From assembly GCA_018402075.1 (NCBI GenBank), contig JAGYJP010000015.1, positions 1 through 26,239 of the forward strand: 26,239 nt of DNA, written 5' to 3'. How positions within the stretch are numbered: position 1 is the stretch's first letter; each line of letters starts with the position of its first letter. The position numbers and the translations under genes were made by a program. The stretch comes from Candidatus Nanopelagicales bacterium (GTDB taxonomy: Bacteria > Actinomycetota > Actinomycetes > S36-B12). The notes under the pieces were generated by a model that had not been told where the DNA came from, searched no databases, and saw only the letters and a program-made list of their open reading frames with translations. Shown here piece by piece: positions 15,367 through 23,376 of this stretch.

Positions 15367-16497
15367 CTAACTTTGGTGCAGGACAAACTGCCAATCAATT
15401 TTCGCATCATGGCTTTGTCCCTGGTGATTCGTAATCCGAATATTGCCGTCACTCGGTGTCTCAACCGATGCCACCGGTCCGAAATCTTGAGCTGTGTGAA
15501 CCACCGCTTGCACGGTCCGCAGGGTGGTTATCTGTTGTGCGGTAAAGGGTTGTGTTGTCGCAATTCCCAGGTGGGCTAGGTGATTTTTGCGACTCTCTTC
15601 AAGACCCCGATGAAAGTAGGAACACACATCTTCGACCCCGAGACGACCGACATGTTTGCCATCCCAAGGACTTTGGGTTCGCCCACCATTGGACAGCCAT
15701 AAAAGTGTCGAGGGGAAATCCTGAACATTCTTCAGGGCCAACCAGGTGTAACCGGGGACACTGACCGCGGTCCAAGCAAAACCGTGGCTATCACCCGACT
15801 GGGTGAGCATGACGAGGTCCTCATGGGTCACGGCGGTGGGATAGCGCGATAGGTCCACGGTGCTGCCATTGGCAGCGGGCACTGATTCGAGGTTATCGAA
15901 AGTCGCACCTTCGGCGAGAATTTGGTGCTCACCCTGTGCTGGATCGGAGAAGATTCCGGTAACCACCGATGCCCAACGAAGTTGACCGACACTTATTCGT
16001 GCGGTTTCCGCTGGGAAAGTGGATAGATCCAGAATCGGATGCGTGCCATAAGAGAAATCTCCGTCAAGACCGCTGATGGAGAACTCTTGGAAAAGTGCGC
16101 TCTGCCCCTCGCGCACACTCACTATTTTGTCGATAACAATCTTGTCAACCTGTGAATCGTTGTTGTTGAAACTCAGCCGCAAATGCGCAAGTGTGGGGGT
16201 GATGCGAACCGGGACCCAGGTCTCGGATGCGGATTCGCCGTGGGTGGGACCGTTGAGTTGTTCACCAAATGGGAGGCACCAAAAATCTCCACGCAGGACA
16301 TCGAGAACGGCATCAAGACTGGGGTTCTCACCCGAAACCCATGGGGCCAGACTGTAAGGCGAAATATCGCCGGTGTCCAAGTGGAACGTTACCGGTGCAA
16401 TGTGATTTCCACGAAGTGTCATCCATGCGGTCACGGAGTCATTGGAAATACCCAAAGATGGCTCACCATGCACGGTTCTCAAGTCCACATCGGTCAT
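15367..16497 (-). CDS. Protein of unknown function, possibly galactose-mutarotase-like
   Basis: A 376-residue soluble protein with many beta-strand segments and no signal peptide. The pieces SPYSLAPWVSGE, LRGDFWCLPFGE, SYGTHPILDLS and TWLALKNVQDFPSTLLWLSNGGR resemble the large beta-sandwich fold of galactose mutarotase-like/aldose-epimerase-related proteins, but the classical catalytic His/Glu pattern was not verified. Position is the second clue: it is the first gene of a two-gene minus-strand unit with the isomerase-like cupin, so sugar anomer or epimer conversion would fit. It has a good GAGGAG site nine nt before the ATG. The call is tentative. Confidence 0.5.
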   Translation of the reverse strand: MTDVDLRTVHGEPSLGISNDSVTAWMTLRGNHIAPVTFHLDTGDISPYSLAPWVSGENPSLDAVLDVLRGDFWCLPFGEQLNGPTHGESASETWVPVRITPTLAHLRLSFNNNDSQVDKIVIDKIVSVREGQSALFQEFSISGLDGDFSYGTHPILDLSTFPAETARISVGQLRWASVVTGIFSDPAQGEHQILAEGATFDNLESVPAANGSTVDLSRYPTAVTHEDLVMLTQSGDSHGFAWTAVSVPGYTWLALKNVQDFPSTLLWLSNGGRTQSPWDGKHVGRLGVEDVCSYFHRGLEESRKNHLAHLGIATTQPFTAQQITTLRTVQAVVHTAQDFGPVASVETPSDGNIRITNHQGQSHDAKIDWQFVLHQS

Positions 16498-16553
16498 TGT
16501 TCCAACTCCTCAGATAAGAACTACCGGGGTGATCCCACCTGCGGTTGCAGTTA

Positions 16554-16577
16554 ATGGTGGATTACGCATGGTGGATG
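16554..16577 (+). repeat. Short direct repeat at the kinase start
   Basis: ATGGTGGAT occurs at 16554-16562 and again at 16569-16577, a 15-nt period. Both copies offer an in-frame ATG, so the duplication makes the start of the downstream kinase ambiguous. Confidence 0.6.
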
Positions 16578-17102
16578 ATGTCACCTGTGCAACTTGTTGT
16601 GATTGCCGGACCCGCGGGAAGTGGAAAATCCTCCTTGGCCAATGCCTTGGCTCATGAACTCATGGTGACCCACCTTGATTTTGACACCGTTAATACCGAA
16701 CTCGTTCTGCGGGAACGTGCGGAGAACCCGCACATGTTCGAGCCGGATCTCCTGGAAAAAATCAAGGGTGAGCGTTATCTGGGGTTGGCCCGGGCAATTC
16801 GCGAGTGCACTGAACCCACGGTTATTGCATCGGCTCCGTTTACCCAGCATTCCCAGGATGCTCAATTGTGGGATCAATGGGTACAAGCCTGCGGCCCAGT
16901 TCATTCTGTTGAATTCTTCTGGCTCGACCTTGACCCTGAGATTCGCCGGTTGCGGATCCTGGAACGGGGTTCATCACGCGATGCCCGGAAATCACACCTT
17001 GTGCTCGAACCGGCAGCATTGCCCGTCTTCCCCCATCAGCTGGTGGATGCAGGTGCTCCCACGGCGGCTCAGCTGAAAGTTGTTCGCGATCGAATAATGT
17101 AA
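16575..17102 (+). CDS. Small P-loop kinase (AAA_33/gluconokinase-like)
   Basis: A ~175-residue P-loop NTPase of the small-molecule kinase type. Near the N-terminus is Walker A GPAGSGKSS, followed by a HLDFDTVNTEL segment like the substrate-binding Asp region of gluconokinase-type enzymes. FFWLDLDPEIRRLRILERGSSRDARK forms the LID-like region, and VDAGAPTAAQL is a common ending. It probably phosphorylates a small sugar or sugar acid; the substrate is unknown. In-frame ATGs at 16554, 16575 and 16578 are all possible; 16575 is chosen because conserved sequence starts right after it. It is divergent from the mutarotase-like gene and 108 nt upstream of the PfkB-led operon. Confidence 0.7.
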   Translation: MMSPVQLVVIAGPAGSGKSSLANALAHELMVTHLDFDTVNTELVLRERAENPHMFEPDLLEKIKGERYLGLARAIRECTEPTVIASAPFTQHSQDAQLWDQWVQACGPVHSVEFFWLDLDPEIRRLRILERGSSRDARKSHLVLEPAALPVFPHQLVDAGAPTAAQLKVVRDRIM

Positions 17103-17161
17103 CGATTTGATAACGAGTAGGTGAATTTCTCGATTGCAGATGTAGCGTGTGCCCACCGCAC

Positions 17162-17175
17162 TGACAACGATGTCA
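17162..17175. promoter_or_regulatory. Candidate LacI-type operator TGACAACGATGTCA
   Basis: A 14-nt near-palindrome (arms TGACA/TGTCA) with a central CG, the typical shape of LacI-family operators, in the 108-nt gap before the sugar operon and 36 nt before the first start codon. A CATAAA that overlaps its right end could be a -10 box. The LacI protein encoded second in this operon is the obvious candidate to bind it. Confidence 0.5.
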
Positions 17176-17210
17176 TAAAGACCACACGGCAATGAACAGG
17201 AGGGAAGCCG

Positions 17211-18197
17211 ATGACCTTAATCATCGTCAACCCGAATCCTGTTTTTGATCGAACAATTTCGATCCCCGAGCTCGTGCCGGGTGCGGTCATGCGGACCCTC
17301 GACGTTGAATTGACCGCCGGTGGCAAGGGCATCAACGTCGCTCGGGTGCTCAGGGCTCTTGACACCCAGGCGCGTCTGATTATTCCCACCGGGAGAGCGG
17401 ACCGGGCCAAGTACGAAACCCTTCTCCAGGCCGAGGGTGCGGTGGCCGAGTTGGTCGAAGTTGCCGGTCCGATTCGAATGGCCAGCATTTATCGGGAGGT
17501 AGTGACCAACCGCGTCACGGTGGTCAATGACGCAGGTCACCCCATGGCTATCGATGACTGGAAGACCATTCATCAAACAATTACAAATACTGTCGCAATC
17601 GGCGACATTGTCGCTGTCATGGGCAGCTTCCCGCCGGGGCTGGATCCGCAAGCACTTGTTGAGTTAATCGGTGCGCTGCACGACAAAGGTGTCAAAATTC
17701 TTCTCGACGTCAATCCGTTGTGGCTGACCGCAAGCCTGGTGGCAAGACCGGATGTCGTCACGCCAAATGTCGACGAAGCTGAAGCGGCGCTCTCCGAGAC
17801 AATCGCTGGGGTCATGGATGCAAATACCCATGACAATTCAGTGATGAGGGACCGCGCTGAACGTGCTGCACTTGAATTGTGTCGGCGCGGTGCGGTTCGC
17901 GCATTTGTCACTGCCGGATCTGCCGGAGTTGCCATGGCATGCGAGGGGTCGGTGACCTGGGTTGCAGCTTTTCCCATTGAGGCGGTGAGCACGGTAGGAG
18001 CAGGTGACTCATTTGTCGCCGGCCTCCTGCACGAGTGGAGTCGCACGGAGAACGGTTCAGATGTTGATTGGTCAACGGCAATCCGTTTTGGAGTCGCGAC
18101 ATCGAGTAACTCCTGCGAACAGGTTCGCGCCGGTGGAATCAATGCGCAGCGAGTACAAGAAATCATGAACAGTTTGCGGGAGGTGTCTATCCCGTGA
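17211..18197 (+). CDS. 1-phosphofructokinase/tagatose-6-phosphate kinase-type PfkB kinase
   Basis: A 328-residue PfkB kinase of the hexose-phosphate type: NPNPVFDRTI at the N-terminus, TAGGKGINVARVL (signature 1), LLDVNPLWL, TPNVDEAEAAL, and STVGAGDSFVAGLL (signature 2) with catalytic Asp266. Relatives phosphorylate fructose-1-phosphate or tagatose-6-phosphate to the bisphosphate with ATP. In this operon it should supply the bisphosphate for the LacD-type aldolase, after the FGGY kinase has made the monophosphate. It is the first gene of the seven-gene operon, with a strong AGGAGG site, and overlaps the LacI gene by 4 nt (GTGA). Confidence 0.85.
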   Translation: MTLIIVNPNPVFDRTISIPELVPGAVMRTLDVELTAGGKGINVARVLRALDTQARLIIPTGRADRAKYETLLQAEGAVAELVEVAGPIRMASIYREVVTNRVTVVNDAGHPMAIDDWKTIHQTITNTVAIGDIVAVMGSFPPGLDPQALVELIGALHDKGVKILLDVNPLWLTASLVARPDVVTPNVDEAEAALSETIAGVMDANTHDNSVMRDRAERAALELCRRGAVRAFVTAGSAGVAMACEGSVTWVAAFPIEAVSTVGAGDSFVAGLLHEWSRTENGSDVDWSTAIRFGVATSSNSCEQVRAGGINAQRVQEIMNSLREVSIP

Positions 18198-19213
18198 CTC
18201 GCCAGAAAGTTCGGCTCTCCGATGTAGCCATAGCGGCAGGCACAAGCATTAAAACTGTTTCGCGGGTGATCAATGACGATCCGTGGGTCTCTCCGGAGAC
18301 GCGTATGCGGGTTCAGGGAGAAGTTGATCGCCTAGGTTACCGAGTCGATGTAATGGCTCGAAGCTTGCGCAAGGGAGTAGATGACACGGTCGGGGTCATT
18401 GTTCCGACTATAGGTGACCCGTTCTTTGCAACAATGATTGAGGAAATTGAAAGAATTGCCCTCGAGCAAAAACTCAATGTCTTTGTCGCCAGTAACTCCC
18501 GCACTCCGAGCACGGAGCGGCGAGTGGTTGAAGGCATGCTTGCTCGCAGGGTTGCCGGTTTGATCATTGCCCCGTTCATGACAGATTTCGGATTTCTTGC
18601 CCCCATCAATACACCGGTCATGTTCCTTGACCGTCATGCCAATGGGCTGGATTCAGAAGTTGTTCTCGTGGACGATTTTGCTGAGGCGCAAAAAGCGGTC
18701 AAGCATTTAGCAAGCCATGGACACACGCGGATCGCTTTGATAGTAGATGACCTCGAGATTGAAACCTCGCGAAAACGTCGGGAAGGATATCTTGCTGCTC
18801 ACGTTGAGTTAGGGCTTCCTATTGACGAAAGCCTTCAGTATTCCGGCTGTTCCAATGCAAACGAGGCCGAAGCCAGTACCTACAAAATCCTGGAGCACCG
18901 GAACGCTCCCACCGCGATCTTCTCGACGCGTACCGAGACCTCACTGGGAGTTGTTCGCGCACTCCACCTTGGCAAAAGGACCGACATGGCCATGGTGTCA
19001 TTTGGTGACTTCACTGCCGCTGACATTCTGAGCCCGGCGATTACCGTCTTGGATCACAACCCCCGCATTCTGGCCCGGATCGCCATGAAACGCCTGATAG
19101 TTCTGATGGCGGGTGGGGAGAAAGAGTCTCCGGGGGACACGATCGTGCCATTGAGCCTCATTGAGCGCGGGTCGGGCGAATTGTCACCCTCGGTGTTAGA
19201 GGTGAGCGCATGA
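18194..19213 (+). CDS. LacI-family transcriptional regulator
   Basis: A 339-residue LacI-type repressor. The helix-turn-helix is VRLSDVAIAAGTSIKTVSRVIN (residues ~5-26), followed by the hinge region GYRVDVMARSLRKG and a periplasmic-binding-like sensor domain (VGVIVPTIGDPFFATMIEEIE, RRVAGLIIAP, VVLVDDF.., MVSFGDF). It should bind a sugar or sugar phosphate from this pathway and control the operon; the operator candidate is at 17162-17175. It sits inside the operon with 4-nt overlaps on both sides (GTGA, ATGA), which implies autoregulation. Translation starts at GTG. Confidence 0.9.
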   Translation: MTRQKVRLSDVAIAAGTSIKTVSRVINDDPWVSPETRMRVQGEVDRLGYRVDVMARSLRKGVDDTVGVIVPTIGDPFFATMIEEIERIALEQKLNVFVASNSRTPSTERRVVEGMLARRVAGLIIAPFMTDFGFLAPINTPVMFLDRHANGLDSEVVLVDDFAEAQKAVKHLASHGHTRIALIVDDLEIETSRKRREGYLAAHVELGLPIDESLQYSGCSNANEAEASTYKILEHRNAPTAIFSTRTETSLGVVRALHLGKRTDMAMVSFGDFTAADILSPAITVLDHNPRILARIAMKRLIVLMAGGEKESPGDTIVPLSLIERGSGELSPSVLEVSA

Positions 19214-20595
19214 CTCACCCCACCGAAATCACTATTGGAATTGATGTAGGCACCACATCAATGAAGGCACACGCATTCACCCTCGATGGATCGGTTGTCG
19301 GTCGCGCATCGCTCGCGACCCCGTGGGACGTACTTGCCAACGGTGAAACAGAGATCAATGTCAATGCTCTCGCAGACGCGGCAATTTCCGTGATGGCTCA
19401 GTGCGTGCCCGAGACATATCCACAGGGGTCGGTGATTGGAATCGGAATCACCGGCATGGCGGAGACGGGTGTTCTTGTTGACTCACACGGTCAGCCTTTA
19501 ATGCCGGCCATTGCCTGGTTTGATGAACGAGGACATCAAGAGCTCGAAAACTTACCTCTGGATTTCGCTTCGGATTTCGTGGCACACACGGGGTTAGGAT
19601 TCAAAGCCGAATGTTCACTCTCCAAAATACTGTGGCGCAAAGAGTGTGGTCACGACATTCCTGCGGGCGCACGGTGGCTTAATGCGCTGGAATACATTGC
19701 ATTTCGCTTGACCAACGTGAAAGTCACCGAGCCTTCCCTGGCTTCCCGCACCGGACTCTGGGACCAAGAGATGGGTGCGCCGTGGCTGCCATCACTCGCG
19801 TGCATCGGAACAGATGCACACTTGATCCCGGAGATCCACCTTGCGGGCACATCAATCGGAACGGTGGTGGATTCCGCCCCGAGTGTTTTGCGCGGTGCGC
19901 AGGTAACCGTTGCGGGTCACGACCACCTGGTGGGGGCGGTGGGTTCGGGGGCGGTCGATCCCAATGACCTCTACAACTCGTGTGGCACCGCAGACGTGGT
20001 CCTGCGATCGGTTGAGCGAACCCTCACCAACGCCGAACGCACCGCACTGGTCAGTCGGGGGGTGAGCGCCGGTCACCATGTGATCCCGGGTGCCACGGCA
20101 ATTTTGGGTGCCACCCGCTCGGGGCTGGTACTCGGTCGGGTCCTCACCATGTTGGGCATCCATGACCGAGATGAGCGGATAAAGATTGCAAATGCCTGGG
20201 ACCCGACCCGATCATCGGATGTCCGCGTCACCGAACCACCCGCGTGGGCCAATGAAGTGACCATCTCTCTGCGTGGCGAGGCGTCACCGGAGGACGTATG
20301 GTCGGGCGCCATGAATTATGTGCTCGGTGCCACCAGCGAATTGGTGCACGTTGTCGATCACCTTGCCGGGCCGTATCACGCAGCAATCGCTGCCGGTGGC
20401 TGGGCGAATCTCGACGGTGTGTTTCGGGGGAAGTCACAGGTCATGCCAGGTCTTCGTCGTTTCAACGGAGAAGAACCCGGTGCTCGGGGGGCTGCCGCGC
20501 TCGCTGCGTGGGCTGCCCACCAACCCGATGTCCCACTGACTGCCGGTCTGGCAGCCAGTTTCGCACCACCCTCACATAAGGAGCTAGTTTCATGA
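19210..20595 (+). CDS. FGGY-family sugar kinase (xylulokinase-like)
   Basis: A 461-residue FGGY kinase. The N-terminal GIDVGTTSMKAHAF is the phosphate-binding loop; GIGITGMAETGVLVD, AIAWFDERG, AGHDHLVGAVGSG (adenosine/substrate region), NSCGTADVVLRS and AIAAGGWANLDG fit the fold. Relatives phosphorylate xylulose, fuculose, gluconate and ketohexoses. Here it is the first candidate for the initial phosphorylation of the imported sugar, before the PfkB kinase adds the second phosphate. It is coupled by ATGA overlaps to LacI upstream and the aldolase downstream. It is slightly shorter than typical xylulokinases (about 480-500). The substrate is not determined. Confidence 0.82.
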   Translation: MTHPTEITIGIDVGTTSMKAHAFTLDGSVVGRASLATPWDVLANGETEINVNALADAAISVMAQCVPETYPQGSVIGIGITGMAETGVLVDSHGQPLMPAIAWFDERGHQELENLPLDFASDFVAHTGLGFKAECSLSKILWRKECGHDIPAGARWLNALEYIAFRLTNVKVTEPSLASRTGLWDQEMGAPWLPSLACIGTDAHLIPEIHLAGTSIGTVVDSAPSVLRGAQVTVAGHDHLVGAVGSGAVDPNDLYNSCGTADVVLRSVERTLTNAERTALVSRGVSAGHHVIPGATAILGATRSGLVLGRVLTMLGIHDRDERIKIANAWDPTRSSDVRVTEPPAWANEVTISLRGEASPEDVWSGAMNYVLGATSELVHVVDHLAGPYHAAIAAGGWANLDGVFRGKSQVMPGLRRFNGEEPGARGAAALAAWAAHQPDVPLTAGLAASFAPPSHKELVS

Positions 20596-21515
20596 CAATG
20601 GCCGCAACGCAAGGCCAAGCCATCTCTCTGTCAAAAATTTCCGATGACAGCGGGACTTTTGCAATCATCGCATTCGATCAGCGCAACACCCTCCGACGCA
20701 TGTTCGCCGCTGTCGGAATTGAAGCGACCGACCAGGACATGCGCGATGTAAAAGTGGAGGTCACCAGAGCGCTCACCCCAGATGCCACCGGTATTTTGCT
20801 CGATCCGCAATTGGGTGTTGGTGCGGTCATGGCGGCAGGTGCATTGGCCCCCTCCTGCGGACTCCTTATTGCGTCCGAGCCAACGGATCGGGGAGACTTT
20901 GATGGCGAGCCACGGTCCTACTCAATACCGGAACAGAATGCGGCTTGGGTTAGGTCAATGGGCGGCGACGCGGTAAAAGTTCTCGTCATGATGAACCCGC
21001 AGCGCGAAGTTCGGGCCGGGGAGCCCGACATCACCCTCGAAACCGTCGCACTCGTTCAGAGCATCGTTGATGACTGCCGCGAGCAGGGAATCCCATCCGT
21101 GATTGAGAATTTGATCTTTGCACCGCGTGGAGTGGAATCCTTAACACCCGAGCAACGCGAGCGGGCCATTATCAGCTCAGCGGAGTTGCTCACCGCAACA
21201 AACCCGGACCTACTCAAACTCGAATACCCCGGCTCTCCAGAGGGCTGCCGGCGATTATCAGATGTCTTGACCGTTCCGTGGGCCGTTCTCAGTGCCGGTG
21301 TGGACTTCGATGTTTTCGAAGACGTGATCAAAGTTTCCTGTGATGATGGCGGCGCGTCAGGCTTCATTGCAGGACGTTCGGTGTGGAAGGAAGCCGTGGG
21401 GCTGAACCCACAGGAGCGGGCTACTTTCTTGAAGGAAACCGCACGGCCACGCCTGTTGAAATTGCGTGAGGCAATTGCCGGTCGGGCCACGCCATGGCAG
21501 GAGGGAGGCAGGTAA
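20592..21515 (+). CDS. LacD-type class I aldolase (tagatose-1,6-bisphosphate aldolase family)
   Basis: A 307-residue class I aldolase of the LacD/YihT group. Family elements are AFDQRNTLRRM, GILLDPQLGVGAV, GGDAVKVLVMMNP, VIENLIFAP, the Schiff-base lysine candidate Lys209 in DLLKLEYPGS, WAVLSAGVDFDVF and GASGFIAGRSVWKEAV (phosphate site). LacD splits tagatose-1,6-bisphosphate, often also other D-ketohexose 1,6-bisphosphates, into DHAP and glyceraldehyde-3-phosphate. Two kinases in the same operon support a bisphosphate substrate. A sulfofructose-1-phosphate aldolase role (YihT-like) is the main alternative but would not need a second kinase. It overlaps the FGGY gene by 4 nt and is 2 nt from the ABC ATPase gene. 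Confidence 0.83.
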   Translation: MTMAATQGQAISLSKISDDSGTFAIIAFDQRNTLRRMFAAVGIEATDQDMRDVKVEVTRALTPDATGILLDPQLGVGAVMAAGALAPSCGLLIASEPTDRGDFDGEPRSYSIPEQNAAWVRSMGGDAVKVLVMMNPQREVRAGEPDITLETVALVQSIVDDCREQGIPSVIENLIFAPRGVESLTPEQRERAIISSAELLTATNPDLLKLEYPGSPEGCRRLSDVLTVPWAVLSAGVDFDVFEDVIKVSCDDGGASGFIAGRSVWKEAVGLNPQERATFLKETARPRLLKLREAIAGRATPWQEGGR

Positions 21516-21517
21516 TC

Positions 21518-22273
21518 ATGGCACTTTTAGAAGCGCGCGGAATCGTTCGCACATATGGTTCCGTTGTCGCACTTGACGGAGCGGATTTTGATGTCGAAGC
21601 GGGACAGGTGACCGCGCTCATCGGCGACAACGGTGCGGGAAAGTCCACGTTGGTCAAGATCCTTTCGGGCACTGAGAATTCCGAGGCGGGTGAGGTGAGG
21701 CTCGAAGGTGAGTGGGTCAATTTCAACAACCCGGCCGCGGCACGCTCACACGGGATCGAAACGGTGTTCCAAGACTTGGCGCTCTGCCCGCACCTGGACC
21801 CGATCGAGAACCTGTATTTAAACCGGGAGATCAAGCGGTCAGGTTTACTCGGCCTCCTCGGTTTCATGGACCGCAAAGCAATGCGGGATCGCAGTGTCGA
21901 AGTTTTCACGGATCTGGGTGCCACGGTGCGTAAACTCAATGAACCCGTTGGAACCATGTCGGGTGGGCAAAAGCAGAGTGTCGCGGTTGCTCGATCGGCA
22001 GCGTGGGCCAGCAAAATCATTTTCTTTGACGAGCCCACCGCCGCATTGGGTGTGGTCCAAACCGCAAACGTTCTGGATCTGATCCGCAGGGTTCGCGACA
22101 AGGGAATTGGTGTGGTTCTCATCAGCCATTCCATGCCGGAGGTACTCGAGGTCGCGGACACGGTGCAGGTGCTTCGCCGCGGACGCCGCGTGGCCACAAT
22201 CAATGCAACTGAATCAAGTATTGAGGAACTCGTTGGTGCAATGACGGGCAAACTTGACGAGGAGGCAGCGTGA
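21518..22273 (+). CDS. Sugar ABC transporter ATP-binding protein (CUT2 type, single domain)
   Basis: A 251-residue ABC ATPase with Walker A GDNGAGKST (36-44), signature MSGGQKQSVAVAR, Walker B IIFFDEPTAALG and switch LISHSM. It energises import of a monosaccharide with the next two gene products. Most CUT2 ATPases (RbsA, XylG) are two fused nucleotide-binding domains of about 500 residues; this one has a single domain as in FrcA-type systems, so it should act as a homodimer. Start choice: an ATG at 21494 lies within the end of the aldolase gene; ATG 21518 has GGGAGG upstream and the natural MALLEARGI start. The next gene overlaps by 4 nt (GTGA). Confidence 0.9.
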   Translation: MALLEARGIVRTYGSVVALDGADFDVEAGQVTALIGDNGAGKSTLVKILSGTENSEAGEVRLEGEWVNFNNPAAARSHGIETVFQDLALCPHLDPIENLYLNREIKRSGLLGLLGFMDRKAMRDRSVEVFTDLGATVRKLNEPVGTMSGGQKQSVAVARSAAWASKIIFFDEPTAALGVVQTANVLDLIRRVRDKGIGVVLISHSMPEVLEVADTVQVLRRGRRVATINATESSIEELVGAMTGKLDEEAA

Positions 22274-23376
22274 GCACTCCAATGAAAACCAGTTCACAAG
22301 ACATTCAGGACATGATCAAGAGTGAACAGGTCACCATTATTCAACGAATCACCAGGGTTCAAGCACTCCAAATCGTTCTCGTATTACTAGCGATCTCGGC
22401 CGTGTTTTCAATCATGGCACCGGATGCCTTCCTCACCGTGTTCAACCTCCGCTCGATCATGATGAACACCGCAATTTTTGCCGTGCTCGGCGTGGGTGCG
22501 ACCTTTGTGATCATCACGGCCGGCATTGACCTTTCCATTGGTTCGGTCCTCGTTTTCAGTTCAGTGGTTTCGGCCATGGTGATGGGAAACCTCGGAGCGA
22601 CCGGGTGGACAACGTCAATCATTGGCCTGGTCGCCGCGATTCTCTCCGGCGCCGCTTGGGGTTGGCTGAATGGCTTCTTAGTCGCCAAAGCCAAGGTGCC
22701 TGCATTTATCGTCACCCTGGGCACAATGGGTGCAGCACTCGGACTGGCACAAGTTCTGACCGGTGGCATCGATCTCTACGAAATCCCAACGGTCATGGTG
22801 GACACAATCGGTTTCGGCAACCTCTTCGGGGAATTACCCAACTTGGTGGTGCTGGCCGCCGTCGTGTGCGTCATCGGCGCAATCATCTTGCACCGAACCC
22901 GATTCGGTTTGACCACCTATGCCATCGGGTCGAATCCCGAGGCGTGCCGTCGTGTTGGTGTAAAAGTCGATCGTCAGTTGATCTGGGTCTACATCATTTC
23001 GGGGTCGACCGCCGGTCTCGCCGGCTGGATGAGCATCGCATTTTTCCAACAGACCACCATCGGTGGGAACTCCATGACACCGCTCACGGTGATCGCGGGT
23101 GTGGTCATTGGTGGCACATCACTCTTTGGTGGTATTGGCACAATTTTCGGATCTGTAATCGGATTGCTCATCCCGGTGGTGTTGCAGTCCGGATTCATCA
23201 TTATCGGCGTCGAGTCCTATTGGCAGGGCGTCGTTATCGGAATCTTCCTGATCGGAGCCGTCTACATTGACGGTAGGCGTCGAGAACGCGCCGTTCGCGG
23301 ATCAGGTCGCAAACCCAGGCGCCTCCAAGTCGGAGGCGTGCAAGTGGGACCAACGGAGAAAGAAGGTACTAAGTGA
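22270..23376 (+). CDS. Sugar ABC transporter permease (RbsC/CUT2 family)
   Basis: A 368-residue integral membrane protein with a ~35-residue cytosolic N-terminus and about 8-10 hydrophobic segments, for example IVLVLLAISAVFSIMAP and LVVLAAVVCVIGAIIL. Family motifs include FVIITAGIDLSIGSV, the EAA-like cytosolic region RFGLTTYAIGSNPEACRRVG, GVVIGGTSLFGGIGTIFGSVIG and SYWQGVVIGIFLI. It forms the translocation channel with the ATPase encoded upstream. The last ~40 residues are basic and hydrophilic (RRRERAVRGSGRKPRR), longer than usual, and the DNA there holds a hairpin (23320-23338). GTG start with 4-nt overlaps on both ends. Confidence 0.9.
   Translation: MSTPMKTSSQDIQDMIKSEQVTIIQRITRVQALQIVLVLLAISAVFSIMAPDAFLTVFNLRSIMMNTAIFAVLGVGATFVIITAGIDLSIGSVLVFSSVVSAMVMGNLGATGWTTSIIGLVAAILSGAAWGWLNGFLVAKAKVPAFIVTLGTMGAALGLAQVLTGGIDLYEIPTVMVDTIGFGNLFGELPNLVVLAAVVCVIGAIILHRTRFGLTTYAIGSNPEACRRVGVKVDRQLIWVYIISGSTAGLAGWMSIAFFQQTTIGGNSMTPLTVIAGVVIGGTSLFGGIGTIFGSVIGLLIPVVLQSGFIIIGVESYWQGVVIGIFLIGAVYIDGRRRERAVRGSGRKPRRLQVGGVQVGPTEKEGTK
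23320..23338 (+). other. GC hairpin just upstream of the binding-protein gene
   Basis: CGCCTCC (23320-23326) and GGAGGCG (23332-23338) can form a 7-bp stem with a 5-nt loop at the end of the permease coding region, 35 nt before the binding-protein start. In sugar ABC operons such hairpins can protect or process mRNA so that the binding protein is made in excess. That function is inferred here. Confidence 0.45.

Noticed and set aside
18819..20618. Long minus-strand open frames opposite the LacI, FGGY and aldolase genes
   Set aside because: They are antisense shadows without motifs or ribosome sites; the plus-strand genes carry clear family signatures.
20592..21515. Aldolase as part of a sulfoquinovose (sulfo-EMP) pathway
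   Set aside because: The LacD fold alone does not separate the two; no sulfoquinovosidase or sulfolactaldehyde enzyme is present and a second kinase would be unnecessary.
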